DNA of 64,000 nucleotides, taken from NCBI GenBank assembly GCA_934154785.1, contig CAKPGL010000002.1:1-64000 (forward strand), in the 5' to 3' direction. Shown here one piece after another: positions 34,481 to 42,168 of the stretch. Below the pieces are notes generated by a model. The model had not been told where the DNA came from, searched no databases, and saw nothing but the letters and a program-made list of their open reading frames with translations. Positions within the stretch are counted from its first letter, which is position 1. Each line of letters begins with the position of its first letter. This stretch comes from an uncultured Bacilli bacterium. Lineage in GTDB: Bacteria > Bacillota_I > Bacilli_A > RF39 > UBA660. Both the position numbers and the translations under genes were made by a program.

Positions 34481-34487
34481 TTCGACA
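34481..34487 (-). promoter_or_regulatory. Possible Spo0A box
   Basis: TTCGACA is the reverse complement of TGTCGAA, in the leader region of the gene at 34556. AGGATT follows directly, weakly like a SigH -35. Confidence 0.35.
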
Positions 34488-34555
34488 GGATTAGAAAAAG
34501 TTTTATGTAATAATATGACTTGTGTTTCATATAAATTTAAATAGAGGTGATAATA

Positions 34556-35047
34556 ATGAAAGAAATGAATAAATTAGAAAATAAAAATGATATACAAACA
34601 CAAATTATTATAAAGGAAGGCGAAAATATTTATAATTCTCTTAGAAATTCTGATATTAGAGTATACATTGATGGCTTTAGTGGTAAATTAAGTCTACATG
34701 ATAAAAGATGTTTATCTTTATATCTAAGTATTTTACAAAATGAAAATTTTTTTAAGGAATTAATGGATAATATGAATTATCAAAAGTTTACTAATTTTAG
34801 TACTCAGGATACAAATAGTTATCATTATGAAAAAGAGTTTGCGGAATTTACTAAAGTATTTGAGATGGATAATAGTTTAGAAGTAATGGTTTTATATTTG
34901 ATTGATTACCCTCTTATTAGACAATTAATATTAAAAGAGGGCTACCAAGTATGGAATATAAAATTAGCAGTATATGATTATATTAGCAATAATATTAAAA
35001 ATGCTATTGGAATTAACAAAAATAATCAAAAAGTATTGACAAAATAA
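34556..35047 (+). CDS. Unknown 163-aa protein
   Basis: Soluble and mostly helical; no family recognised. Features include a Lys/Glu-rich start and a Tyr-rich middle (DTNSYHYEKEFAEF). The ATG at 34556 follows GAGGTGAT, and an in-frame GTG at 34547 is part of that site. Its upstream region holds a possible Spo0A box, so a link to sporulation control is possible. Its 3' end contains the -35 element of the infC promoter. Confidence 0.65.
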   Translation: MKEMNKLENKNDIQTQIIIKEGENIYNSLRNSDIRVYIDGFSGKLSLHDKRCLSLYLSILQNENFFKELMDNMNYQKFTNFSTQDTNSYHYEKEFAEFTKVFEMDNSLEVMVLYLIDYPLIRQLILKEGYQVWNIKLAVYDYISNNIKNAIGINKNNQKVLTK

Positions 35048-35064
35048 TGATTTAACTATATAAT
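35036..35064 (+). promoter_or_regulatory. Promoter of infC–rpmI–rplT
   Basis: TTGACA (35036-35041), 17-bp spacer, TATAAT (35059-35064), partly inside the preceding CDS. Confidence 0.9.
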
Positions 35065-35070
35065 CTAATA

Positions 35071-35205
35071 CGTACAAAGAGGAAAGCAGGTATTCACACC
35101 TCACCTGAAGACTTAAGTCTTGGGTATAATGCCAATATTTAGATATATTTAATTAATATATTTTGTTGGATTAAAGTGAATACTATGCGTATTCACTTTT
35201 TATAT
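35071..35205 (+). promoter_or_regulatory. L20 leader with terminator
   Basis: Lies between the promoter and infC. It has the L20-leader landmarks: CAGGTATTCACACCTCACCTG, then AGACTTAAGTCT, then a terminator hairpin AAAGTGAATAC/GTATTCACTTT (35173-35202) with a T run. In Firmicutes excess L20 binds this RNA and stops transcription of infC–rpmI–rplT. Confidence 0.85.
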
Positions 35206-35299
35206 TGTGTTTTCTTCAAAGTTATAATAGTTTGAAGAAGTAAGAATAGAAAGAAAAAACAAATCAATTTAATTGATTTAGTTCTTGGAGGTGTTATTT

Positions 35300-35830
35300 A
35301 TAGCTAGTAAGGAAAAAGTATTGTTTGTAAATGAGCAAATACGTGCAAAGGAAGTAATGGTAATTGGCCCAAATGGAGAACAACTTGGAGTAAAAGCTAT
35401 CAAAGATGCTTTGACGCTTGCTGAGTATGCAGGATTTGATTTAGTATTAATTAATCCATCTGCTAATCCACAAGTTTGCAAAATTATGGATTATAATAAA
35501 TTCAAATATGAAACAAAGAAACGTCAAAAAGAAAATATCAAAAAGCAACGTGAAACAAATTTAGAAATGAAAGAATATCGTTTATCTGTTGTAATTGATG
35601 TTCACGATTTTAATACTCGTGTAGTAAATGCTAGTAAGTATTTAGAAAAAGGTCACAAGATTAAAGTTAGTATTCGTTTTAAAGGTAGAGAACTGGCACA
35701 TCCAGAATTGGGTCGCGATGTATTGCTTCGTTTTGCTGAAACTGTTAGCAACATTGCTGAAATAGAGCAAAAACCGACTTTAGAAGGACGCTTTATGACA
35801 ATGATATTAATGCCAAAGAAAGAAAAATAG
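35300..35830 (+). CDS. infC: Translation initiation factor IF-3
   Basis: 176 aa from the start chosen here, the normal size. The N-domain has VNEQIRAKEVMVIGPNGEQLG, then a Lys/Arg-rich linker, and the C-domain ends in KPTLEGRFMTMILMPK. IF-3 keeps subunits apart and proofreads start codons. There is no ATG: GGAGGTG (35287-35293) points to ATA at 35300 as the start. TTG 35285 and GTG 35291 overlap that site. Rare start codons are the known basis of infC autoregulation. It is the first gene of the operon with rpmI and rplT. Confidence 0.95.
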   Translation: MASKEKVLFVNEQIRAKEVMVIGPNGEQLGVKAIKDALTLAEYAGFDLVLINPSANPQVCKIMDYNKFKYETKKRQKENIKKQRETNLEMKEYRLSVVIDVHDFNTRVVNASKYLEKGHKIKVSIRFKGRELAHPELGRDVLLRFAETVSNIAEIEQKPTLEGRFMTMILMPKKEK

Positions 35831-35842
35831 GAGGAAATAATT

Positions 35843-36031
35843 ATGCCAAAAATGAAAACACATAAAGGTACTGCAAAAGTATGTAAAGTTAGACCAGATG
35901 GAACAGTAAAGATTGGTCATCCAGGTACTAGACACAATACAGGAAAGAAAAACGCTGCTTCAAATAGATGTGGTAGATCTGCATCATTATTAAGCAAGAG
36001 TGATTACAAAAGAATCAAAGATTTAATATAA
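35843..36031 (+). CDS. rpmI: Ribosomal protein L35
   Basis: 62 aa, very basic, with the start MPKMKTHKGTAK and a centre with HNTGKKNAASNR. It lies between infC and rplT as usual, with GGAGG before the ATG. Confidence 0.97.
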   Translation: MPKMKTHKGTAKVCKVRPDGTVKIGHPGTRHNTGKKNAASNRCGRSASLLSKSDYKRIKDLI

Positions 36032-36046
36032 TAGGAGGAATTAAAC

Positions 36047-36592
36047 ATGACAAGAGTTAAAGGTGGTACAATTCATCGTGCCCGTCGTAAAAAAGTATTA
36101 GATGAAGCAAAAGGATACTTTGGAAGTAAACATAGATTATATAAAACTGCTAAAGAACAAGTAATGCATTCTGGAAAGTATGCTTATAGAGATAGAAAAG
36201 CTAAGAAAAGAGATTTTAGAAAATTATTTATTACAAGAATTAACGCTGCTTGCCGTTTAAATGATATTAGTTATTCTAAGTTCATGAATGGTCTTAAAAA
36301 AGCTGGTGTAGTAATTAACCGTAAGATGTTATCTGAAATCGCAATTGAAAGACCTGAAGAATTTACAAATTTAGTTAAGATTGCTAATGATGCATTAAAT
36401 GGTAAAACATTTGAAGCACCTGCAAAAAAAGAAGCAAAAGCAACTAAAGAAGTAAAAACTGCAAAAGAAACAAAAGAAGAAACAGATTTATCTAAACTTA
36501 CAGTTGCAGAATTAAAAGCTTTAGCAAAAGAAAAAGGTGTAGAAGGTGTTTCTACAATGAAAAAAGCTGAATTATTAGATGCTTTAAAATAA
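36047..36592 (+). CDS. rplT: Ribosomal protein L20 with an added Rho_N/SAP-like tail
   Basis: 181 aa against about 118 usually. Residues 1-120 are a normal L20 (RVKGGTIHRARRKKVL, GYFGSKHRLYKTAKEQVM, AACRLNDISYSKFM). After an Ala/Lys/Glu-rich linker (about 122-150) the last 30 residues read like a helix-extended-helix domain of the Rho_N/SAP type (LSKLTVAELKALAKEKGVEG, then a KKAELLDAL end). Such domains bind nucleic acid. L20 is both an assembly protein and the repressor of this operon, so the tail may modify either role. Terminator hairpin overlaps the stop. Confidence 0.96.
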   Translation: MTRVKGGTIHRARRKKVLDEAKGYFGSKHRLYKTAKEQVMHSGKYAYRDRKAKKRDFRKLFITRINAACRLNDISYSKFMNGLKKAGVVINRKMLSEIAIERPEEFTNLVKIANDALNGKTFEAPAKKEAKATKEVKTAKETKEETDLSKLTVAELKALAKEKGVEGVSTMKKAELLDALK

Positions 36593-36611
36593 CCAAACGG
36601 TTATTTTTTTT
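36586..36611 (+). terminator. Terminator overlapping the rplT stop codon
   Basis: AAAATAACC pairs with GGTTATTTT around AAAC, followed by more T. Confidence 0.85.
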
Positions 36612-36642
36612 TAGAATTTACATAGTATTTAATGGTGATAAT

Positions 36643-37191
36643 ATGTTTAGTAAGAAAAGACTTTATATATTTTTGAGTAAATTTCTTTTTTGTATAATAA
36701 TTACTTTACTTATTTTAATTGGTATTAAAGCTAGTCCTAATTTTAAGACTAACTTTTATAAACAAGTCTTTGAAACTAATATATCATTTTCTAAGATAAA
36801 TAAAATATATGAAAAATATGCTGGTACTTCTATTCCATTTAAAGATTTATTTATAAAAGATATAACTCCAGTATTTAATGAAAAACTAAACTATAAAGGA
36901 AAAGAAACTTATCTAGATGGCGTAAAACTTACTGTTGATACAAACTATTTAGTGCCAACATTAAATGATGGTTTAGTTGTTTTTGTCGGTGAAAAAGAAA
37001 ACTATGGTAATACTATTATTATTAATCAGATAGATGGTACTGATGTATGGTATTCTAATATTGAAAATTCCGCCATTAAATTATATGATAATGTAAAAAA
37101 GGGGGAACTTGTTGGTAACGCTAAAGACGAAACTCTATATCTAGTATTTAAAAAAGATGGTACAGTTTTAAATTATGAAGATTATCTATAA
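36643..37191 (+). CDS. spoIVFA: SpoIVFA-like LytM-domain membrane protein
   Basis: 182 aa. It has one N-terminal membrane helix (about residues 12-30) and a C-terminal LytM/M23-like beta domain (DGLVVFVGEKENYGNTIIIN) that lacks the metal-binding His residues, as in SpoIVFA. In Bacillus this protein holds the protease SpoIVFB inactive with BofA. The next gene, overlapping by 17 bp, is spoIVFB, and rplU–prp–rpmA follow, the same order as in B. subtilis. That synteny supports the name more than the sequence does. Confidence 0.82.
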   Translation: MFSKKRLYIFLSKFLFCIIITLLILIGIKASPNFKTNFYKQVFETNISFSKINKIYEKYAGTSIPFKDLFIKDITPVFNEKLNYKGKETYLDGVKLTVDTNYLVPTLNDGLVVFVGEKENYGNTIIINQIDGTDVWYSNIENSAIKLYDNVKKGELVGNAKDETLYLVFKKDGTVLNYEDYL

Positions 37192-37921
37192 AATTAAATT
37201 TCATCCACTTTTTTATATTACATCCATGTTAATGTTGTTTACAGGTTATTTTAAGGATTTTTCTTTATTTTTAATAATTGTGATGTTCCATGAATTAGGT
37301 CATGTACTTGCAGGTCTTATATTTAAATGGAAAATAAAAAGCATAAATGTTTTACCATTTGGCGCAATTACAATATTTGATGAAGGATTAACTAAATCTC
37401 TTTTAGAGGAGTTTGTTATTAGTATAATGGGACCTTTGTTTCAAATTATTATTTATAACTTACTAAGATTAAGATATAATGTTTTTTTAATTCATTATTC
37501 ATTGTTAATATTTAATTTACTGCCGATAATTCCTTTAGATGGTTCAAAAATACTAAGTGTTATTTTAAATTTGTTTTTTCCTTTTAAAAAGAGTTTATTT
37601 GTATCAATTATTTTATCAATCATTTTAGTAATATTATCTTTTATATCATGTTTTTATCATTTTAATTTAGTATTTATACTTGTACTGCTATTCTTATTAG
37701 TAAAAGTTTTTAATGAATTTAGTAGTATCAATTATATTATGAATAGATTTTTTTATGAAAAGTACTATTTTCCTAAAAGTTATAAGCGTAAAAAAGTTAT
37801 TAATGGTAAAAATATAAATAAACTGTTTAAAGAATGTAGTCATATTTTTAAAGTAGGTAATAATTATTATACAGAACATGAAATTTTAAGAAAAAGGTTT
37901 GACTTTAAAGGTAAACTGTGA
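37175..37921 (+). CDS. spoIVFB: SpoIVFB-like intramembrane metalloprotease
   Basis: 248 aa, multi-pass. The zinc motif HELGH is near residue 40 (MFHELGHVLAG), and the second site LLPIIPLDG is near residue 118. Both are characteristic of site-2 proteases (M50). SpoIVFB cuts the pro-sequence from pro-sigma K in the mother cell, and an intact sigK with a pro-sequence is present at 22 kb. The C-terminus is somewhat shorter than in B. subtilis (288 aa). The rplU promoter lies in its last codons. Confidence 0.92.
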   Translation: MKIIYKIKFHPLFYITSMLMLFTGYFKDFSLFLIIVMFHELGHVLAGLIFKWKIKSINVLPFGAITIFDEGLTKSLLEEFVISIMGPLFQIIIYNLLRLRYNVFLIHYSLLIFNLLPIIPLDGSKILSVILNLFFPFKKSLFVSIILSIILVILSFISCFYHFNLVFILVLLFLLVKVFNEFSSINYIMNRFFYEKYYFPKSYKRKKVINGKNINKLFKECSHIFKVGNNYYTEHEILRKRFDFKGKL

Positions 37922-37927
37922 TAAAAT
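37899..37927 (+). promoter_or_regulatory. Promoter of rplU operon
   Basis: TTGACT (37899-37904), 17-bp spacer, extended TG-A-TAAAAT (37922-37927), inside the end of spoIVFB. Confidence 0.8.
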
Positions 37928-37933
37928 CTATTA

Positions 37934-38015
37934 CTGTGTAGAGCCTCACTCTACAACCGCTCAGAAAAAGGTTATAAACTTCGGTACCTTAATGGCGAGT
38001 CTTAGAAAGTTAGGA
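37934..38015 (+). promoter_or_regulatory. L21 leader RNA
   Basis: A structured leader between the promoter and rplU. It has a GTAGAG…CTCTAC stem, the segment AACCGCTCAGAAAAAGGTTA and CGGTACCTTAATGGCGAG, as in the L21 leader class of Firmicutes, thought to mediate autoregulation by L21. Confidence 0.7.
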
Positions 38016-38023
38016 GGTTATTT

Positions 38024-38326
38024 ATGAAAGCTATTATTGAAACTGGTGGAAAACAATATAATGTTGAAGAAGGTACTATCCTTTATGTAGAAAAATTAGA
38101 TGTTGAAGCTGGTAAAAAAGTTAGTTTCGATAAAGTATTAATGGCTAATGGTGAAATTGGACATCCTTATTTAAACAACGTTGTTGTTGAAGGTGAAGTT
38201 GTTAAACAAGGAAAAGCAAAAAAAATCAAAGTATTTAAATATGTTCAAAAAAACAACTATCATAGAACTCAAGGTCACCGTCAACCTTATACTAAAGTAG
38301 AAATTAAAGCAATTAAGAATATCTAA
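38024..38326 (+). CDS. rplU: Ribosomal protein L21
   Basis: 100 aa. It has the start MKAIIETGGKQYNVEEG, then VDVEAGKKVSFD-like strands and the end KIKVFKYVQKNNYHRTQGHR. GGAGG precedes the ATG. First gene of rplU–prp–rpmA. Confidence 0.97.
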   Translation: MKAIIETGGKQYNVEEGTILYVEKLDVEAGKKVSFDKVLMANGEIGHPYLNNVVVEGEVVKQGKAKKIKVFKYVQKNNYHRTQGHRQPYTKVEIKAIKNI

Positions 38327-38327
38327 T

Positions 38328-38633
38328 ATGATTAATATTAAGATTACAAAAATAAATGATAATATAGATAAGATTTCTATATTAGGTCACTCTGGGTATA
38401 AAGAGTCTGGTAGTGATATTGTTTGTGCATCTGTTTCTAGTATTTGTATAACTACTGTTAACGCTATTATTAGAATAGATAGTAACGCTATTGAATATGA
38501 TGAAAAAGATGGTTATTTGACGGTTGATATAAAAAAACATACAACAGTTATTGATATTTTAATTCAAAATATGATTGAATTATTATACGAATTAGAAGAA
38601 GATTATAAAAAATATATTAAAATTGATGAATAA
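38328..38633 (+). CDS. prp: Ribosomal-processing cysteine protease Prp
   Basis: 101 aa. The catalytic His is in HSGY (about residue 21) and the Cys in GSDIVCASVSSI (about 33). It removes the N-terminal extension of L27, which is encoded next and carries a matching extension. It begins 1 bp after the rplU stop. Confidence 0.95.
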   Translation: MINIKITKINDNIDKISILGHSGYKESGSDIVCASVSSICITTVNAIIRIDSNAIEYDEKDGYLTVDIKKHTTVIDILIQNMIELLYELEEDYKKYIKIDE

Positions 38634-38647
38634 GGGAGGTGCACTTC

Positions 38648-38947
38648 GTGTTGAATTTAATGAAGCTAAATATTCAATTATTTGCACATAAAAAAGGACA
38701 AGGTTCTACTAAGAACGGACGTGATTCAGAATCAAAACGTTTAGGAGCTAAGGCTGCTGACGGGGAATATGTAACAGGTGGTTCAATTTTATATCGTCAA
38801 CGTGGAACTAAGGTATATCCAGGACATAATGTAGGTATTGGTTCAGATGATACATTATACGCTAAAGTTCCTGGCTATGTAAAATTTGAAAGATTAGGTC
38901 GTGACCGTAAACAAGTTAGTATTTACGATGAAAAAGTAAGTGCTTAA
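38648..38947 (+). CDS. rpmA: Ribosomal protein L27 with Prp-cleaved extension
   Basis: 99 aa. The N-terminus MLNLMKLNIQLF|AHKKGQGS fits the Prp cleavage pattern (after a Phe, before AHKKG). The mature L27 N-terminus reaches the peptidyl-transferase centre. GGGAGGTG (38634-38641) sets the start at GTG 38648; the ATG at 38660 is too far from it, and GTG 38639 overlaps it. Confidence 0.96.
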   Translation: MLNLMKLNIQLFAHKKGQGSTKNGRDSESKRLGAKAADGEYVTGGSILYRQRGTKVYPGHNVGIGSDDTLYAKVPGYVKFERLGRDRKQVSIYDEKVSA

Positions 38948-38963
38948 TTATAATTAGTTTTAT

Positions 38964-39005
38964 AAATATATTTACATTTATTTACAGTGTAAATATATTT
39001 TTTTG
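38964..39005 (+). terminator. Terminator after rpmA
   Basis: AAATATATTTACA pairs perfectly with TGTAAATATATTT, then T7. Confidence 0.8.
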
Positions 39006-39079
39006 TGTTAATTTTTTGTTAACTGATGCGTTTTATATTTATGTATGGTATAATGAAACCTGTTAAGAAAGTAGAAATT

Positions 39080-39259
39080 ATGTTGGAAGGTGGTAGTATT
39101 ATAAATTTATTTGATAAACTTAATATATTTAGAATATTAGAAAACTTAGCAATTGTTCAAAACTCTACTACTGTTATAGTAATTCAAACTATTATATATG
39201 CTTTAATAATAATTATACTTATCTTAATAATTATATTAATGATACTTGATAGAAAATAA
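39080..39259 (+). CDS. Small membrane protein, 59 aa
   Basis: A short polar N-terminus and one long Ile/Leu-rich helix (about residues 30-56). TATAAT at 39049-39054 means a start at or before 39055 is unlikely; the ATG at 39080 is the best start, though its ribosome-binding site is weak. Function unknown. It is framed by terminators between rpmA and obgE. Confidence 0.45.
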   Translation: MLEGGSIINLFDKLNIFRILENLAIVQNSTTVIVIQTIIYALIIIILILIIILMILDRK

Positions 39260-39271
39260 TTTAAGAGATTA

Positions 39272-39327
39272 AAAGAAAGTAAAAGTAAGTTTCTTGGGTG
39301 AAAGTTTAAATTTACTTTCTTTTTTCT
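39272..39327 (+). terminator. Terminator before obgE
   Basis: AAAAGAAAGTAAA pairs with TTTACTTTCTTTT, with a secondary stem in the loop. Confidence 0.75.
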
Positions 39328-39382
39328 ATGCAATTTCATAAATATAGTGTATAATATTAACAGTTTAAAAAGAGGTGACATT

Positions 39383-40654
39383 ATGTTTATAGATGAAGTT
39401 ATTATAGATTTAATTGCTGGTAGTGGTGGTAATGGTTGTATGGCTTTCCGTCGTGAAAAATATATTGAGATGGGAGGACCTTATGGTGGCAATGGTGGAA
39501 AAGGTGCTGATATAATATTCGCTGTTGATGAAGGTTTAAATACTTTACTTGATTTACGTTATAAAAAACAAATTAAGGGTGATAAAGGTGGTAATGGTTT
39601 AGGTAAAGGTATGCAAGGAGCTAATGCTGATGATATAGTTATTCGTGTACCACTCGGAACTGTTATTACTGACGTTGATACGGGATTAGTTATAGCGGAT
39701 TTAATTCATAAAGATGATAATGTTGTAGTAGCACGTGGAGGACGTGGTGGTAGAGGTAATATGGCTTTTGCTACACATTCTAATCCCGCTCCAAGTTATT
39801 GTGAAAATGGTGAACCTGGAGAAATGCGTAAGGTTAAAGTTGAGTTAAAACTTCTTGCTGATGTTGGTTTAGTTGGTTTACCTAGTGTAGGTAAGTCTAC
39901 CATAATATCAATGATTTCTGCATCTAAACCTAAAATTGCAGCTTATCATTTTACAACGTTAACACCAAATTTAGGAGTTGTAAGAGCAAGCCGTAATCGT
40001 TCTTTTGTCGTTGCGGATTTACCTGGTTTAATAAAAGGTGCTTCTTTAGGCGAAGGATTAGGCGATAGATTTTTACGTCATATAGAACGTACTAGAGTAA
40101 TTGCTCACGTTATCGATATGAGTGGTTTTGAGGGTAGAAATCCTTATGATGATTATGTAACTATTAATGAAGAATTAAAGAATTTTAATCCTAAACTTTT
40201 AGAAAAGCCACAAATAATAATTGCTAATAAAATGGATATTCCTGGTGCTGAAGGTAATTTAAAAGAATTTAAAAAGAAGGTTGATTTAGAAGTATTTGAA
40301 ATTAGTGCAGCTTTAAATCAAGGACTTGATAGTGTTGTAGATGCTTTAGCGGACATGTTAGACAACATAGCTAAAGAACCTTTATATACTGAAGAAAAAT
40401 TTGAAAGTCATGTTCTTTATAAATTTGAGGAAAAAGAACCATTTACTATTGTTAATGATAATAATACTTGGGTTATTAAAGGTGAAGTAGTAGAAAAACT
40501 ATTCAAGATGACTAAATTTAATTCTGATGAATCAGTTTTAAGATTTTCTAACAAACTAAGAAAACTTGGTGTAGATAATAAGTTAAGAGAATTAGGTGCT
40601 AAAGAAGGCGACAATGTTAGAATTCTTGATTATGAATTTGAATACAAAGAATAA
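39383..40654 (+). CDS. obgE: GTPase ObgE/CgtA
   Basis: 423 aa. The glycine-rich Obg domain (residues 1-158, GSGGNGCMAFRREKY and later Gly repeats) is followed by the GTPase domain with G1 GLPSVGKSTI, G3 DLPGLIKGA and G4 NKMD. A C-terminal OCT domain is present (about 350-423). It acts in 50S assembly and the stress response. The ATG at 39383 follows AGAGGTGA; the longer ORF has no site. Confidence 0.97.
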   Translation: MFIDEVIIDLIAGSGGNGCMAFRREKYIEMGGPYGGNGGKGADIIFAVDEGLNTLLDLRYKKQIKGDKGGNGLGKGMQGANADDIVIRVPLGTVITDVDTGLVIADLIHKDDNVVVARGGRGGRGNMAFATHSNPAPSYCENGEPGEMRKVKVELKLLADVGLVGLPSVGKSTIISMISASKPKIAAYHFTTLTPNLGVVRASRNRSFVVADLPGLIKGASLGEGLGDRFLRHIERTRVIAHVIDMSGFEGRNPYDDYVTINEELKNFNPKLLEKPQIIIANKMDIPGAEGNLKEFKKKVDLEVFEISAALNQGLDSVVDALADMLDNIAKEPLYTEEKFESHVLYKFEEKEPFTIVNDNNTWVIKGEVVEKLFKMTKFNSDESVLRFSNKLRKLGVDNKLRELGAKEGDNVRILDYEFEYKE

Positions 40655-40656
40655 AA

Positions 40657-40690
40657 AAGAAGCTAGAGATTTAAGTCTTTAGCTTCCTTT
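40657..40690. terminator. Bidirectional terminator
   Basis: GAAGCTA and TAGCTTC pair around an inner AGATT/AGTCT stem between convergent obgE and the DUF192 gene. Confidence 0.7.
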
Positions 40691-40956
40691 ATTATATCAT
40701 TAATTTTATATTTAGAATTATCTCTTGCCTCTAATATAAAGTAAGTTTTTTTAGGAGCAATAATTATTCTATTAGGGGGAGTATTTCTATAGATTTTAAT
40801 TATTTTTCCTTTTTTATCAATTGCGATAATATCGATATTTATTTTCATAAAAAAGGTATGAACAGATTTGCATTTAGGAAATAAGTATTCTTCATTTATG
40901 CTTTTTTTAAACATTAAACCTTTAAATCTATCATAGATATTAGTACAAATTTTCAT
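40663..40956 (-). CDS. DUF192 family protein
   Basis: 97 aa. It has the DUF192 pattern: RFKGLMFKKSI, a central VHTFFMKINIDIIAIDKKGKI and YFILEA near the end. Most family members are exported; this one has no signal peptide, so it is probably cytoplasmic. Function unknown. A single minus-strand gene after obgE. Confidence 0.82.
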   Translation of the reverse strand: MKICTNIYDRFKGLMFKKSINEEYLFPKCKSVHTFFMKINIDIIAIDKKGKIIKIYRNTPPNRIIIAPKKTYFILEARDNSKYKINDIIKEAKDLNL

Positions 40957-41045
40957 TTTACCACCATTTAAATTTTATCACATCAAGTATTATTTGACAA
41001 ATAATAAAAAAAATTATAAACTATTATTAGATAGGAGAAGTATTT

Positions 41046-41246
41046 ATGAAAATTAGAAATAATAGGGGTCAAGCTTTAGTTGAATATTTACTTATCATTG
41101 CGGTAATTAGTGTTATTGTTATTAGTATTGTTAAGATGTTTGGAGGATATTTACAAGACGCTATGACTAAAGCATCTTGCAATATTGTTGATAAAGTTTA
41201 TGTTGAAGGAGAGCATCCTGGCGAAGGTACTTGTGAAAGCAAATAG
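41046..41246 (+). CDS. Flp/TadE-like small pilin
   Basis: 66 aa. A short basic start is followed by GQALVEYLLIIAVISVIVIS, the class III prepilin signature, and a short tail with a Cys pair (ASCNIV, GTCESK). It is a substrate for a prepilin peptidase. No Tad/Flp secretion genes are nearby. TTTGACA and a weak -10 lie upstream, and TAGGAG precedes the ATG. It is only 16 bp from sufU. Confidence 0.8.
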   Translation: MKIRNNRGQALVEYLLIIAVISVIVISIVKMFGGYLQDAMTKASCNIVDKVYVEGEHPGEGTCESK

Positions 41247-41262
41247 AAAGACAGTGTTATAA

Positions 41263-41703
41263 ATGGATAATAGCTTAAAAAGAAGTATTATTTTAGATCA
41301 TTATCAATCTCCAAGAAATAAAGGATTGATTGATGATAGTACTTATATAAAAATTAATATGAACAACGAAAGCTGTATTGATGAAATAAACTTAATGGTT
41401 AAGTTAGATGATAATAAAATTAAAGATATAAGGTTTAATGGTGAAGCTTGTGCAATATGTACTAGTGCAACATCAATTATGACCGAAACACTTATTGGTA
41501 AGACTATTGATGAAGCAAAAAACATTATTAAAAACTATTATAATATGATTGATGAACAAGACTACGATGGTAATGTTTTAGAGCAGGCAGTAGTGTATGA
41601 TGATATATATCGTCAACCAAATCGTAAAAAATGTGCATTACTTCCTTGGTGGGGAGTTGCTAAGTCATTAGAGGGGGAAAACAAAGATGTTCAAAAATTA
41701 TGA
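41263..41703 (+). CDS. sufU: SufU-type Fe-S assembly scaffold
   Basis: 146 aa. The three conserved Cys are present: NESCIDEI, GEACAICTSATSIM and KKCALLPW. In Firmicutes SufU accepts sulfur from SufS. The gene overlaps the next unknown ORF by 17 bp, and sufB follows; sufC, sufD and sufS are not in the window. Confidence 0.94.
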   Translation: MDNSLKRSIILDHYQSPRNKGLIDDSTYIKINMNNESCIDEINLMVKLDDNKIKDIRFNGEACAICTSATSIMTETLIGKTIDEAKNIIKNYYNMIDEQDYDGNVLEQAVVYDDIYRQPNRKKCALLPWWGVAKSLEGENKDVQKL

Positions 41704-42121
41704 CTTGAGACCAGTTAAGATTGGCTGCTTTAGTGGTGTATATACTGGTGGACATGCAACAACAGGAGAAGATGGACTTCCTAAAAAAGTTATCTTAGCG
41801 GAATTAGATGAGAATACAGTAAAAGATATAATCTGTATGATTGATGAAGAAAATTCTAACGCTATTGATATTTTTAGTGGTGATTTTTATCCTATTTTAA
41901 AAAGAGATAAAAATGGTAGAATTACAGAAGAACCTAGATATCTTGAAACTAATTATTACTATGCTCTTAATGTTTATCCTAAAGAACAATTAACAGCAAG
42001 TTTTATGTATCGCGTTTACTGTAATTGTTTGGCAGATAGTGCTTATAGTAAGTATCAAAAGAATTTTGCTAAAAAAGTAAAGGTTTTAACTCTAAATTCT
42101 AATCATAAGAAAGAAAAATAA
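41687..42121 (+). CDS. Unknown 144-aa protein between sufU and sufB
   Basis: Soluble, not recognised. It starts inside sufU (17-bp overlap, GAGGGGGA site) and so is made with it. Motifs are KIGCFSGVYTGGHATTGEDG and an acidic middle, and three Cys lie in the sequence (GC, IC, YCNC). A role in Fe-S biogenesis is suggested only by position. Confidence 0.7.
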   Translation: MFKNYDLRPVKIGCFSGVYTGGHATTGEDGLPKKVILAELDENTVKDIICMIDEENSNAIDIFSGDFYPILKRDKNGRITEEPRYLETNYYYALNVYPKEQLTASFMYRVYCNCLADSAYSKYQKNFAKKVKVLTLNSNHKKEK

Positions 42122-42137
42122 TCTTTCTTTTTTTTTG
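42110..42137 (+). terminator. Terminator overlapping a stop codon
   Basis: AGAAAGA pairs with TCTTTCT, followed by a T run. Confidence 0.7.
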
Positions 42138-42168
42138 TTCCAATAGTATAATACCTATAGGTGATCTT

